Of a DNA stretch of 64,000 nucleotides, positions 40,908 through 50,431 are shown piece by piece. Every line of letters starts with the position of its first letter. Positions within the stretch are counted from its first letter, which is position 1. This stretch comes from Candidatus Poribacteria bacterium (lineage in GTDB: Bacteria > Poribacteria > WGA-4E > WGA-3G), in the NCBI GenBank assembly GCA_958295815.1, contig OY282374.1, positions 3,748,682-3,812,681 of the forward strand, given 5' to 3'. Both the position numbers and the translations under genes were made by a program. A model generated the notes under the pieces. The model was not told the DNA's origin, ran no database searches, and saw only the letters and a program-made list of their open reading frames with translations.

Positions 40908-43900
40908 CTATGGCTTCGGTAATGCTGGCAATGTCAAGCGCGGACGGTCGCCGAAGTCGGGTAATTCGGGTGGGTTTTCTTTCATTTGGCGGAGGAGTTC
41001 CTCTATTGCCCGATCAAGCTGTGGATCGCCTTCCGTTGCATAGTCCTGCGGACGATAGTCTACTTCAATGTCCGGATCGGTGCCGTAGTTCTCAACGCGC
41101 CAACCGACATCGACGAACCAGAAAGAATACTCAGGTTGCGTTGTGCCACCACGGTCTACAAACATCTGATGTGGTGAGATCCCGATAACACCACCCCACG
41201 TCCGCTTTCCGACCAACAAGCCTAATTCCATGAGTTTGAAACAGTGTGAGAAAATATCGCCATCGGAACCTGCGTTTTCGTTGGTGACGGCTATCATGGG
41301 ACCGAGGACTGAGGCATCAGGATACGGGTGTGGTGTCCCCCAACGCGGAATGTCATATCCAATTCGACGACGGGATAACTTTTCTAAAAGCAGCTGCGAA
41401 ACGTGTCCACCGCCATTGTAGCGGACATCGACCAATAGAGCGGGATAACTCACCTCGGCGAGAAAACCGCGGTGAAATTCTGCATATCCGCGCCGCGACA
41501 TGTCCGGAATATGAACGTACCCGACTTTACCGTCCGTTTTTTCGTGGACATACTGCCGATTTTGCGATACCCATTCGCGATACCGCAGCTCCCTTTCGCT
41601 CCGTAGCACTTTGAGCGTAATGACCCGTTTTTCGCCGTCATCGGCATTTTGGAACATGGCTTGGACTTCTTGGTTTGCGAGATTCACGAGAAGCTCACCG
41701 GGTGAAACAGTTTCGCTGACGCTTTGTCCTCCGATAGAAAGTAGAATATCCCCTTTATGGATATTGATCCCTGGAGCATTCAGCGGTGAATCCTTTGTCG
41801 ATTCCCACGCGTCGCCTTGCGGAATGTGTGTGATCCGGTATCCACTGCTCTCAGCGTCATAGACGTAATCCGCACCGAGAAACCCTTGCGCGTAATTCGG
41901 TGAACTGCGATAATCACCCCCGAATTCGTATGCGTGTGAGGTGCCGAGTTCTCCCTGCATTTCCCACATGAGATCAGAAAATTCACCACGCGTCGCAATC
42001 CTATCAAGTAGTGGCAAATAACGTTGATAGACGTGCTCCCAATCTACACCCGACATATCCTCCGTCCAGAAGTAATCCCGTTGAAGCCGCCACGCCTCTC
42101 GATACATCTGACGCCACTCGGCTGACGGAATAACGGAGGCTTTGATCCGATTGAGATCGATCCAACCCGTTTGGCGACTTGGACTGCCCCTACTACCAGA
42201 TTTCGATTCACCTTCCGCTTTCTTACCAGCCTTAAGAACCCGCAACCGGCTTGCGGTAGAATATACAAGGGTTTTCATATCACGAGAGAGTCGAAAGTTG
42301 TCAATACCCGATACGAGGGTCTCCTTTTTCTGTTCCTTGAAGTCGTAGGCGCGGAGTGTGCCTCTTGCCCTACCGCTGTCATCATCGAAAGGACCCATCA
42401 CATCCTGAGAGGGAAAGGAGGTGAAAATCGCCTTGCCTTCAATACCGGCAATCTGTCCATAATGTCCTCTCGGATACGGAAAAGCGACGACGCGTTGTGA
42501 GATGCCTTCCAAATCTATGGTGATTGGCTCAGTCTCTTTTTCAGATTTCTCGTCGGATGCTTCGTCCTTCTCTTTTTCGTTCTCTTTGTCCTTGTCTTCC
42601 TTTTCGTCTTCAAATGGACGCGGTTCCGGGACGAAGGGATTTCCCAAAGTTTTCTGCAAGGTTATCAGCAAGGGACGCACCGCTGAAGGGAAGCCGAGAT
42701 CAAAGTGGAGCGCATCGTAAACTGGATCGAACTCTCGAGAAGAGAGAAAATAGAGGTATTTTCCATCGGGATCCCATGCAGGTGCGAAATCACTGAATTC
42801 AGCTTGGGTGACAAGACACGTCTTACCCGTCTCGATTTCGCAGAGTTTGATCGAACGCGTCGTTTCTGTGGACGGGAAACTATATGCGCACCACTTACCG
42901 TCAGGGGACCAAGTTACGTCTTGAATGCTCCGATAATGGCTTTTATCAAGCACCCGCATCTCCTGTGTTTCGAGGTCAATGTGCAAAAGCTCGAAACGGT
43001 TGTTGATTAGGAGCAGACAGTCGTGTTTATTGTCTTCAGTTTGTGGAGAAACGGCGAGATGTCGAACATGACCGATGTCGAGCGCGTCAAGTCGGACGAT
43101 ATCTGCACTGCCATCGCGGGTGTGGATTTCCAATGCTTCTTCCCCATCGGCATCGGAGAGGGTGACAAGACGTTTTCCGTCGTTGAGCCATTGCGTGGAG
43201 CGGTAACGTGTGCCACTACGTTCGCCGTGCTCGAGGACCGCGCCTTCCCAATTCGCCATTGTAAAGGGTTTGCCTCGGACTGTCAGAGCCAATGCATGCC
43301 CATCCGGGGTTAGCGCATACTCTCGCATGTATCTTGCAGCAGAGACGAACTTCCGCTGTCTCTGGATGCGAGGGCTGTGGAATTCAACATCCACGCGGGT
43401 ATCGGTATCGCTTTCGATGTTATAAACAAATAGGTCTGCACCAGCATGATAAACGATATGTGTCCCATCTGTTTGGGCGGAACGGGAATAGTAAGTCTCC
43501 TGATGCGTGTGGCGTTGAATGTCTTCGCCGTTGGGGAGGCATGAATAGATATTACCGACCCCTTCGTGGTCAGAAATAAAATAGATACGTTCACCGATCC
43601 ACATGGGTGTTGTGAAATTGCTATCAACAGGGGCAAGGGGTTGGAACTGCCCATCTCCTTGTGTATCCACCCAGAGTTGCCCGGCTGTGCCGCCTCGATA
43701 GCGTTTCCAACGTGCGGGTTCCCGCGTTAATCTACCGATGACAACACCGCCATCATCGCCGAAATCAACATGGTTGGCGGGACCGAACGAGAGACGTTGT
43801 GGTTCGCCGCCCTCGGCAGAAATTTTCCATATCCATGGATCAAACGCCAAACCGGCACCACTTGCATAGAGGATATGTTCGCTATCAGCATCCCAATTGA

Positions 43901-44168
43901 CGACAGTAGCGTTGCTGCCTTGATAGGTGAGTCGTTTCGCCTCGCCACCGAGGGCAGGCATCACATAGACTTCTGACGGACCCTCTTCAGATCCAGCAAA
44001 AGCGAGTGTTTCGCCATCTGGGGATAAGCGTGGAGAACTCGTTGTTCCAAGGTTCGATGTGAGTCGTCGAGCGACACCACCTTCGATCGAGACTGTCCAC
44101 AAATCATCTTCACATACAAAAACAATGGTATCTTGACAAATTGTTGGGAATCTGTAATATCCTGACAT
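40908..44168 (-). CDS. tri: Tricorn protease homologue
   Basis: 1086 residues, close to the archaeal tricorn length. An N-terminal six-bladed propeller (SPRLSPDGETLAFAGSEEGP) and a second propeller (DVTWSPDGKWCAYSFPS, FAPAWDPDGKYLYFLSSREF) feed a C-terminal module. The module consists of a C1 helical domain (REAWRLQRDYFWTEDMSGVD), a PDZ domain (INIHKGDILLSIGGQSV) and an S41-type core with YNGGGHVSQLLLEKL and NENAGSDGD, where Ser968 is the expected nucleophile. No signal peptide: a cytoplasmic peptidase acting on proteasome- or Clp-derived peptides. A very acidic/lysine-rich insert (about 516-546, EDEKEDKDKENEKEKDEASD) separates propeller parts. SD GGAGG precedes ATG. It is the third gene of an ABC-exporter operon. 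Confidence 0.93.
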   Translation of the reverse strand: MSGYYRFPTICQDTIVFVCEDDLWTVSIEGGVARRLTSNLGTTSSPRLSPDGETLAFAGSEEGPSEVYVMPALGGEAKRLTYQGSNATVVNWDADSEHILYASGAGLAFDPWIWKISAEGGEPQRLSFGPANHVDFGDDGGVVIGRLTREPARWKRYRGGTAGQLWVDTQGDGQFQPLAPVDSNFTTPMWIGERIYFISDHEGVGNIYSCLPNGEDIQRHTHQETYYSRSAQTDGTHIVYHAGADLFVYNIESDTDTRVDVEFHSPRIQRQRKFVSAARYMREYALTPDGHALALTVRGKPFTMANWEGAVLEHGERSGTRYRSTQWLNDGKRLVTLSDADGEEALEIHTRDGSADIVRLDALDIGHVRHLAVSPQTEDNKHDCLLLINNRFELLHIDLETQEMRVLDKSHYRSIQDVTWSPDGKWCAYSFPSTETTRSIKLCEIETGKTCLVTQAEFSDFAPAWDPDGKYLYFLSSREFDPVYDALHFDLGFPSAVRPLLITLQKTLGNPFVPEPRPFEDEKEDKDKENEKEKDEASDEKSEKETEPITIDLEGISQRVVAFPYPRGHYGQIAGIEGKAIFTSFPSQDVMGPFDDDSGRARGTLRAYDFKEQKKETLVSGIDNFRLSRDMKTLVYSTASRLRVLKAGKKAEGESKSGSRGSPSRQTGWIDLNRIKASVIPSAEWRQMYREAWRLQRDYFWTEDMSGVDWEHVYQRYLPLLDRIATRGEFSDLMWEMQGELGTSHAYEFGGDYRSSPNYAQGFLGADYVYDAESSGYRITHIPQGDAWESTKDSPLNAPGINIHKGDILLSIGGQSVSETVSPGELLVNLANQEVQAMFQNADDGEKRVITLKVLRSERELRYREWVSQNRQYVHEKTDGKVGYVHIPDMSRRGYAEFHRGFLAEVSYPALLVDVRYNGGGHVSQLLLEKLSRRRIGYDIPRWGTPHPYPDASVLGPMIAVTNENAGSDGDIFSHCFKLMELGLLVGKRTWGGVIGISPHQMFVDRGGTTQPEYSFWFVDVGWRVENYGTDPDIEVDYRPQDYATEGDPQLDRAIEELLRQMKENPPELPDFGDRPRLTLPALPKP

Positions 44169-44207
44169 TCACTCCTCCATGATAGATAAGGGATAGAAGA
44201 TAAAGGT

Positions 44208-45014
44208 CTACCCACTTCTTTTAAGCCTGCCGACGCGTTTGGCATACTTTTCACCGAGATGGAAGACCCAAAATCCAAATGGGATAAGTAGAACACCGAT
44301 AACGAGCAGTAACAACAAATTGCCCATCTGGCTCTCAATTGATGCGTTATCGAGTACGGCTGCACGAATTGATTTAAGTGTGTAGGTGGCAGGCGAAATT
44401 TTGGAAATCGGCTGGAGCCAGACCGGTAACACCTCGATTTCGTAATAGATACCGGAAACTAAGAGTAGACCAGACTGGATAATACCGGTTGCCGCTTGTC
44501 CTTTTTCCGGTGAGAGTAACGGAAAGATCGCCGCCATTAGACCGATGCCGATGAAAGAGAGACTTGAAACCAAGACAATAGCAGACATCGTCAGCCAATT
44601 CGCGTTTCCTAAGTCAATGTGTTCACCGAAAAAGAGTGGCATTATTGCCAGCACTAAAGCGGTGCGTAGCAATCCATATAGAATTGCAAAGAGACATGAA
44701 CCGACCAAGTGTGTGACGCGGTAAATCGGTGCCATAAAGGTATATTCGATTGTGCCTTCCCAGCGTTCCCAAGTAATCGCATCGCTTACTTCGCGCATCA
44801 TAATAGAGAAAAATCCCCAGATTAATGCGCCAATGACGAGATAAAGCACATCTTCACTGCTGCCCCGTCCTACCATAATCAAGCCGATTGTTAAGGCATT
44901 GACAATAGAATAACTGAAGAAGAGAATTTCCCAACTGAGATACCGTTTTAGTAGATTAAAGTTGCGTTCAATAAAGGCGTAGGAAACAATGGTCTCTCGG
45001 ATAAGATTCAGCAT
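44208..45014 (-). CDS. ABC-2 type exporter permease
   Basis: 268 residues, about six membrane helices with the ABC-2 layout. The N-terminal cytoplasmic segment ERNFNLLKRYLSWEILFFSY, the GTIEYTFMAPIYRVTHLVGS coupling region, and LLVSGIYYEIEVLPVWLQPI with the conserved P-x-W-x-x-x-x-x-x-P-x-x-Y motif before the last helix are visible. It starts 4 bp after the ATPase gene stop and ends 39 bp before tricorn. It forms the membrane part of an exporter with the ATPase. The substrate is unknown (lipid, polysaccharide, peptide or drug). Confidence 0.9.
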   Translation of the reverse strand: MLNLIRETIVSYAFIERNFNLLKRYLSWEILFFSYSIVNALTIGLIMVGRGSSEDVLYLVIGALIWGFFSIMMREVSDAITWERWEGTIEYTFMAPIYRVTHLVGSCLFAILYGLLRTALVLAIMPLFFGEHIDLGNANWLTMSAIVLVSSLSFIGIGLMAAIFPLLSPEKGQAATGIIQSGLLLVSGIYYEIEVLPVWLQPISKISPATYTLKSIRAAVLDNASIESQMGNLLLLLVIGVLLIPFGFWVFHLGEKYAKRVGRLKRSG

Positions 45015-45018
45015 GGCT

Positions 45019-45912
45019 TTACTCCTCCTCGATCCCTTTTCCCGTCAGCGTGATAAAAACATCTTCTAACGTAGCGGGGGTCCCATTCTGTGATGGTGCG
45101 CTGGCGATGAGTTCTTCGACGGTTCCCTCTGCGATAAACCGTCCCTTGTCGATAATTGCGATCTTATCGCACAACCGCTCAGCCTCCGCCATGTCGTGTG
45201 TCGTTAAGACGATGACAGCATTCCGCTCCTGACGGATTTCCTCAATAAAGGCTTGTACATCGCGCTTGGATTTGGGGTCGAGTCCGGTCGTGGGTTCATC
45301 GAGTAGGAGGAGCATTGGTGTCGTTAGTAGGGCGCGTGCGATGGCGACTTTCTGCTGCATCCCACGCGATAGGTGCTCCATTTCTTCGTTCATCCGATCT
45401 GGGTCAAAACCGAGTCGTTCCAAAATTTGCTTTGACTTTCGCTCGGCTTCGGTGGCTGGAATGCCGTAGAGACGGGCAGCGTAAATCAGGTTTTCTGATG
45501 AAGAAAGCCGTTTAAAGAAGGAGGCTTCTACGGAGACGCGGTTCATTACCTGTCGAACCTTCAGGCTGTCTGTTACAACGTCATCCCCAAAGACAGAAAT
45601 ACGCCCAGCATCAGGGGTGAGCAACGTTGAAACAAGGCGGATCAACGTCGATTTCCCCGAACCGTTTGCGCCAAGAATACCGTAGATTTCTCCTATGTTT
45701 ACCTCTAAAGATATGTCGTCAACAGCGCGGACGACCTCTTTCTCTCGCTTGAATATTTGGCGAATCTTCTGATGAAAACGTGGTTTATTATTTGTCCGCT
45801 TGGCTTGGTGAAAATGTTTCGTCACCCCGCGAACATCTAATCCATAGATAGGTTGTTCAACCTTTTTATCTTTCACTAAATTGACCGACCTCCAAAACTC
45901 TTGACATTTCAT
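45019..45912 (-). CDS. ABC transporter ATP-binding protein (ABC-2 exporter type)
   Basis: 297 residues. Walker A GANGSGKST, Q-loop region, signature LSRGMQQKVAIARALL, Walker B LLLLDEPTTGLD and H-loop VLTTHDMAEAERL are all present. The N-terminal 60 residues (VTKHFHQAKRTNNKPRFHQK) form an extended basic segment as in DrrA/NatA-like exporters. The start is uncertain: ATG 45912 has a poor SD, while GTG at codon 13 is preceded by GGAGG 12 bases away. It is the first gene of the operon with permease and tricorn. A divergent promoter for the sugar-isomerase gene overlaps its 5' end. Confidence 0.92.
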   Translation of the reverse strand: MKCQEFWRSVNLVKDKKVEQPIYGLDVRGVTKHFHQAKRTNNKPRFHQKIRQIFKREKEVVRAVDDISLEVNIGEIYGILGANGSGKSTLIRLVSTLLTPDAGRISVFGDDVVTDSLKVRQVMNRVSVEASFFKRLSSSENLIYAARLYGIPATEAERKSKQILERLGFDPDRMNEEMEHLSRGMQQKVAIARALLTTPMLLLLDEPTTGLDPKSKRDVQAFIEEIRQERNAVIVLTTHDMAEAERLCDKIAIIDKGRFIAEGTVEELIASAPSQNGTPATLEDVFITLTGKGIEEE

Positions 45913-45929
45913 ACTGGCTCTTATATATT
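45901..45929 (+). promoter_or_regulatory. Strong candidate sigma70 promoter of the sugar isomerase/Gfo-Idh cluster
   Basis: Perfect TTGACA (45901-45906), a 17-bp spacer and TATATT (45924-45929), 105 bp before the isomerase ATG. The -35 box lies inside the first codons of the divergent ABC ATPase gene. Confidence 0.7.
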
Positions 45930-46033
45930 ATACCCAAAATTCGGGAACATTTGGTAATTTATTTTTCGCCGATTTGAAACGCAGTGGTGTGCGAAAAAAT
46001 AACACCCTAAGAGTAAATTTTAAGGAAGGAACA

Positions 46034-47083
46034 ATGCCAAAAATCAAAGGTCCAGCTATTTTCCTCGCCCAATTCATGCGGGACGAGGCACCGTACAACA
46101 GTATGGAAAATATTGGGAGATGGGTCGCTAACTTAGGGTACAAAGGCGTTCAACTCCCGGGTTGGGACGAACGCATCCTTGACCTCGAAAAAGCCGCCGA
46201 ATCCAAAACCTATTGTGATGAACTGAAAGGAACGCTTAACGAGATAGGACTGGAAGCAACAGAGGTGGCGGGCTACCTCGCTGGACAGGTCTTGGCTGTG
46301 CATCCTGCATACGACGTTATGTTTGAGGCGTTCCATCCACCCGGCTTGCGTGGTGAAGAACGGACAGCGTGGGCAACAGGTGAATTGACGAAATGTATCC
46401 ACGCTTCAGTGAATATGGGGTTGGATGTTATTCCTGTGCTTTCAGGCGGCTTTGCGTGGCATACTGTGTATCCGTGGCCTCAACGTCCTGATGGCATTAT
46501 TGAAGAGGCGTTCAAAGAACTTGCCGCACGATGGTTGCCTTTGTTGGATCTGGCGCATGATAATGGGCAGGTATTCGCTTATGAACTCCACCCGGGTTCA
46601 GACATTTATGACGGTGCGACGTACGAGATGTTCCTCGATTATACGAATGACCACCCCGCTGCCTGTCTCAACTACGATCCAAGCCATTTTCTGCTTCAAC
46701 AACTTGATTATATCGACTTTATCCGACGCTATAGTGATCGGATCAAAGGATTTCACGTTAAGGATGCCGAATTCCGTCCGACAGGTCGGGTTGGGGTTTA
46801 TGGGGGTTATCAATCATGGGCTGGACGTGCTGGGAGATTCCGTTCGCTCGGTGATGGGCAAGTGGATTTCACGCAGGTGTTTACGCTGCTGACTGAAGCA
46901 GGCTATGACAGTTGGGCAGTGTTAGAATGGGAATGCTGTGTCAAGAGTCCAGAGCAAGGCGCGGCAGAAGGTGCCCCGTTTATCGCCAAGCACATCATTG
47001 AAACGACCGATGTCGCCTTCGACGACTTTGCAGGCGGCGAGACGGATACGGCACAGAATCGGGATATTCTCGGCTTGAGCTGA
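46034..47083 (+). CDS. Sugar phosphate isomerase/epimerase (xylose-isomerase-like TIM barrel)
   Basis: 349 residues. ATG 46034 follows AAGGAAGGA. KGVQLPGWDERILDLEKAAE, VFAYELHPGSDIYDGATYEM (metal Glu), CLNYDPSHFLLQQLDYIDFI (metal Asp/His), IKGFHVKDAEFRPTG (metal His) and AVLEWECCVKSPEQGA (metal Glu) follow the AP-endonuclease-2/IolE-like barrel pattern with four metal ligands. It probably isomerises or epimerises a keto-sugar or inositol derivative, together with the Gfo/Idh enzymes that follow in the same direction (39 bp and further). The substrate is not known. Confidence 0.88.
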   Translation: MPKIKGPAIFLAQFMRDEAPYNSMENIGRWVANLGYKGVQLPGWDERILDLEKAAESKTYCDELKGTLNEIGLEATEVAGYLAGQVLAVHPAYDVMFEAFHPPGLRGEERTAWATGELTKCIHASVNMGLDVIPVLSGGFAWHTVYPWPQRPDGIIEEAFKELAARWLPLLDLAHDNGQVFAYELHPGSDIYDGATYEMFLDYTNDHPAACLNYDPSHFLLQQLDYIDFIRRYSDRIKGFHVKDAEFRPTGRVGVYGGYQSWAGRAGRFRSLGDGQVDFTQVFTLLTEAGYDSWAVLEWECCVKSPEQGAAEGAPFIAKHIIETTDVAFDDFAGGETDTAQNRDILGLS

Positions 47084-47122
47084 AGATTTTCGAGGTCTGA
47101 TAACGAAATTGGAGTAAGCATT

Positions 47123-48283
47123 ATGGAATCTTGGAACCGGAAATTACGAATGGGCATGGTAGGTGGTGGACAGGGAGCGTTTATCGGTGGCGTTCATCGC
47201 ATCGCTGCGACGCTCGACCAACAAATTGAGATCGTCGCTGGATGCTTCTCACGGGATCCAGAAAACACGCGAATCACCGGTGCTGAGTTGTATCTCAACC
47301 CGAATCGGTGCTACAGCAGTTACGCAGAGATGGCATCAGCGGAGGCTGTGCTCCCTGCCGATGAACGTATCGACTTTGTGAGCATTGTCACGCCGAACAT
47401 CTCCCACTTTGAGATCGCAAAGACCTTTTTGGATGCGGGTTTTCACGTTGTTTGCGATAAGCCGATGACCTATAGTCTTGATGAAGCAGAGGCACTTGTC
47501 CAACTCGTCGAAGATTCCGGGCTTGTCTTTGCGTTGACGCACAATTATACAGGACATCCGCTCGTGCGGCATGCGCGGGCACTGTTCGCCGACGGTTCAA
47601 TGGGGCAAATTCGCAAGGTTATCGTCGAATACCTGCAGGATTTCTTGATGGTTCCGCACGAGAAACTCGGTCAGAAGCAAGCAGCGTGGCGTGTTGATCC
47701 GACACAATCAGGCATCGGCGGCACGATGGGTGATGTCGGCACGCACTGCGTGAATCTGCTTGAATATGTCACTGGCGATCCGATTGTTGAACTCTGTGCC
47801 GATAAAAGTACTTTTCTTCCTGACAGGGTACTGGATGAAGACGTCAACGCGCTGCTCCGTTTCGAGGGTGGCGGTAAAGGCGTTTTAAGCATAAGTCAGG
47901 TCGCCACTGGAGAGGAAAATGGGCTTACGCTCCGTGTTTACGCTGAACAAGGTGCGGTGAAATGGGCACAAGAGAACCCAAACTACCTCGAACTCTATCG
48001 TTATGGTGAACCGAGACAGACGCTTACCCGCGGTCAGGGCTATCTTTCTGACGCAGCAGCGGCAGGGGCGCGTATCCCGACTGGACATCCCGAAGGGTAC
48101 TTAGAGGCGTTTGCGACCATTTACGTTGGCGTTGTCGAAGCCATCCGACACTATATTGACGGTGATCCTCTGGAAACCGAGGCATACGATTTCCCAACGG
48201 TCCACGATGGGTTGCGGGGTATGCAATTCATTTATAAAACGGTTGAGTCTTGCGAGAACGGCTCGACTTGGGTGTCAATGTAG
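47123..48283 (+). CDS. Gfo/Idh/MocA family oxidoreductase
   Basis: 386 residues. Rossmann loop RMGMVGGGQGAFIGGVHRIA, the family motif HVVCDKPMTYS and catalytic GGTMGDVGTHCVNLLEYVTG (G-x-x-x-D-x-x-x-H) are clear; the C-terminal sheet carries ALLRFEGGGKGVLSISQVAT. SD TTGGAG precedes ATG. It follows the isomerase by 39 bp and probably shares its transcript. In many sugar clusters such a dehydrogenase makes the keto-sugar used by the isomerase. Confidence 0.92.
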   Translation: MESWNRKLRMGMVGGGQGAFIGGVHRIAATLDQQIEIVAGCFSRDPENTRITGAELYLNPNRCYSSYAEMASAEAVLPADERIDFVSIVTPNISHFEIAKTFLDAGFHVVCDKPMTYSLDEAEALVQLVEDSGLVFALTHNYTGHPLVRHARALFADGSMGQIRKVIVEYLQDFLMVPHEKLGQKQAAWRVDPTQSGIGGTMGDVGTHCVNLLEYVTGDPIVELCADKSTFLPDRVLDEDVNALLRFEGGGKGVLSISQVATGEENGLTLRVYAEQGAVKWAQENPNYLELYRYGEPRQTLTRGQGYLSDAAAAGARIPTGHPEGYLEAFATIYVGVVEAIRHYIDGDPLETEAYDFPTVHDGLRGMQFIYKTVESCENGSTWVSM

Positions 48284-48397
48284 ATAGCCGACAGCCTTCA
48301 GTTGTCGGCGGTCAGCGGTCAGAAAAGAAAAATTACAACGTGATTAGCCGGTCTTAACCAAAACAGAGTAGTTGATAACTATTCATAGGAGAGAGCC

Positions 48398-49426
48398 ATG
48401 CAAACACCTAACGCTGAACCTTTCCGAGTCGGATTTCTGAACGTTGATTCGTATTCACACATGCCGTTGTGGGCACCGCATATCAACCCGCGTCCAGGTG
48501 AAAAAGATACGCCGTTCACAGGCATGCGAATCACGCACTGCTGGGATATTGAATACGAAAAGGCACAAGAGGTCGCCGCGCCTTACGGTTGCGAAGTTGT
48601 CAGGAATTTTGATGATATGTTGGGAAAAGTAGACGGGATAATCTCTGGAGGCTACTACAACCACCCGTGGAATCATATTCTCCATGAACCGTATCTTGAG
48701 GCGGGTTTGCCGAATTTGATTAATCGACCATTCGCCAATTCCCTCGCAAAAGCACAACAAATGATTGAACTCGCACAAAAAAATGGTGCGACAATTCTTG
48801 CGCCATCAAGTCATGAGCACAACGATGCCATTTCACGTGCAAAGGCGTGGGCAAGTGATAAACAGATTATCTGTTACACCGCGACTAATTCGTTTGACGA
48901 CTACCCGACGCACGGGATTCACGGGGTCTACATGGTCTGTAAGGCGATAGCGGAAGCCGGGAACAAGGTCGTATCAGTGGGGTATCAAACGGACAGTTGG
49001 CACAGTCCGCCGGGTGTTATAACGCTTGAGCATGTTGACGGTGACGGACGGCAGTTCTATGGCACGCTCCATCAAGTGGGTGGTTCTTGGGGGACGGTGC
49101 AGATTCATACGCAGGAAGCCTACGGCGGCGAGAATTTTAGAATCCATACCGGTACTGGCTATCCGTTTGACAAGACGGAGATCTGGGTTCCGACGATCTG
49201 GGCGTTCCAGAATATGGCACTGCACAATGAGATGTCGCAAACCTTTGAGGAACTTTTACACAAAACGAACGTCTTCCTTGCCGGTTGGAAATCGGTTCTG
49301 GAAAACGAGGGTAAGCCTGTGAAATTAACAGATGTTCCCGAGGACTGGGAATCGCCTGCTGAGCTTCCGAATCATCCTGACCATGATACTGTGGCACTGT
49401 TCCGTAAAAGGTTCGGAGATGCTTAG
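48398..49426 (+). CDS. Divergent Gfo/Idh-like oxidoreductase
   Basis: 342 residues. The fold order resembles Gfo/Idh/MocA: an N-terminal strand FRVGFLNVDSYSHM without a glycine-rich loop, DGIISGGYYNHPWNHI, the position of E-K-P taken by LINRPFANSLAKAQQMIELA, and a mostly beta C-terminal half (FYGTLHQVGGSWGTVQIHTQ). Loss of both the G-x-G-x-x-G loop and the catalytic Lys of EKP suggests altered cofactor use or loss of redox activity. SD AGGAGAGAG precedes ATG. It follows the sugar cluster after 114 bp. Confidence 0.72.
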   Translation: MQTPNAEPFRVGFLNVDSYSHMPLWAPHINPRPGEKDTPFTGMRITHCWDIEYEKAQEVAAPYGCEVVRNFDDMLGKVDGIISGGYYNHPWNHILHEPYLEAGLPNLINRPFANSLAKAQQMIELAQKNGATILAPSSHEHNDAISRAKAWASDKQIICYTATNSFDDYPTHGIHGVYMVCKAIAEAGNKVVSVGYQTDSWHSPPGVITLEHVDGDGRQFYGTLHQVGGSWGTVQIHTQEAYGGENFRIHTGTGYPFDKTEIWVPTIWAFQNMALHNEMSQTFEELLHKTNVFLAGWKSVLENEGKPVKLTDVPEDWESPAELPNHPDHDTVALFRKRFGDA

Positions 49427-49508
49427 AATTCCCAATTCCCCTGATAAGAGGGTTAGGGGGTTGGATATTCATTGAGAGCATCTAAGTAATTCTAAAACCT
49501 ACTATAGT

Positions 49509-50405
49509 TTACGCAAAAAGGACGTTCCAGTCGTGATGAGACTTGGCAATGTTCTCAGGATTTGTCCGACTCCGAGCGACAAAACCCGGAACGCTCTCTC
49601 GCCCGGTCGGTAAACCAATTTGGCTATAGCGTGTATCAACACTCCAACGGACAGTATCGCCTCGGTTCGGAAGTCCACGGTGCACAACCCGCTCACTTGT
49701 TAGCAAAATATCTCCAACATCCATCTCGGCGGTGACGATGTCGCCGGGTGGCAGCTCTATTTCGCTGATGCCTTTACCACCGGTGTGCCCAGGGGTCTGA
49801 TCTTGGAAGTTATGATTAATGAGGTCGAATCGGTGTGAACCACGAATAACCTGCATGCATCCGTTTTCCTCAGCTGCCCGGACGAGTGGAAGCCAGACAT
49901 TCACAACCAATGTATCACCCGCCTCTTCGGGTATGAGATACGCCAAATCTTGGTGCCACGGGATGACTGTAATGTCTTGGTTTGGCAATTTGGCGCGAAA
50001 ATTAAACTGCGGATGTGCCAAAATTTCTTCACCGATGAGTGCAGAGACGACATCAAGGAGCGCAGGCGCGGTTCTAAGCGTGAACATTCCGGCGGTTCGG
50101 ATTTTCTGATCGCGGAAATAGTTGCTCCAGATCCAGTTTGGCTCAGAACAGGCACTCGATACGAGTCCGAGCCGCGTGTCAAACGGTGCGTCATCATAAG
50201 TATCCGACGGATCGAGGATTCCGTGTTTGACTGCTGCCTGTACGCCGTCATCAACCTGTTGGGATAACTCATCAATCAAGGGTTGAAGTGCCTGATTTGG
50301 GAGCAGATTTCGGACAAACAGAAAACCGTCGTCGTGGAATTGCTTTTTTTGCTGTGGTGTGAGTCCATTCTGCTGAGGTGCTTCTGAATTGCGTTGTGTA
50401 GACAT
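49509..50405 (-). CDS. Phytanoyl-CoA dioxygenase (PhyH) family protein, paralogue 4
   Basis: 298 residues, the longest PhyH copy here. Iron triad H151-Q-D153 (VIPWHQDLAYLIPEE) and His242 (ERVVHRGLPNRG), with Arg253 for 2-oxoglutarate; NGCMQVIRGSHRFD is the mid motif. The length and W-H-Q-D pattern fit the classical PhyH subgroup. SD TAGGAGA precedes ATG. A Gfo/Idh gene ends 26 bp upstream on the same strand, so the two are likely co-transcribed and may act in sequence. The substrate is unknown. Confidence 0.92.
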   Translation of the reverse strand: MSTQRNSEAPQQNGLTPQQKKQFHDDGFLFVRNLLPNQALQPLIDELSQQVDDGVQAAVKHGILDPSDTYDDAPFDTRLGLVSSACSEPNWIWSNYFRDQKIRTAGMFTLRTAPALLDVVSALIGEEILAHPQFNFRAKLPNQDITVIPWHQDLAYLIPEEAGDTLVVNVWLPLVRAAEENGCMQVIRGSHRFDLINHNFQDQTPGHTGGKGISEIELPPGDIVTAEMDVGDILLTSERVVHRGLPNRGDTVRWSVDTRYSQIGLPTGRESVPGFVARSRTNPENIAKSHHDWNVLFA

Positions 50406-50431
50406 GGCGAATCTCCTAAATGAAAATTCGG

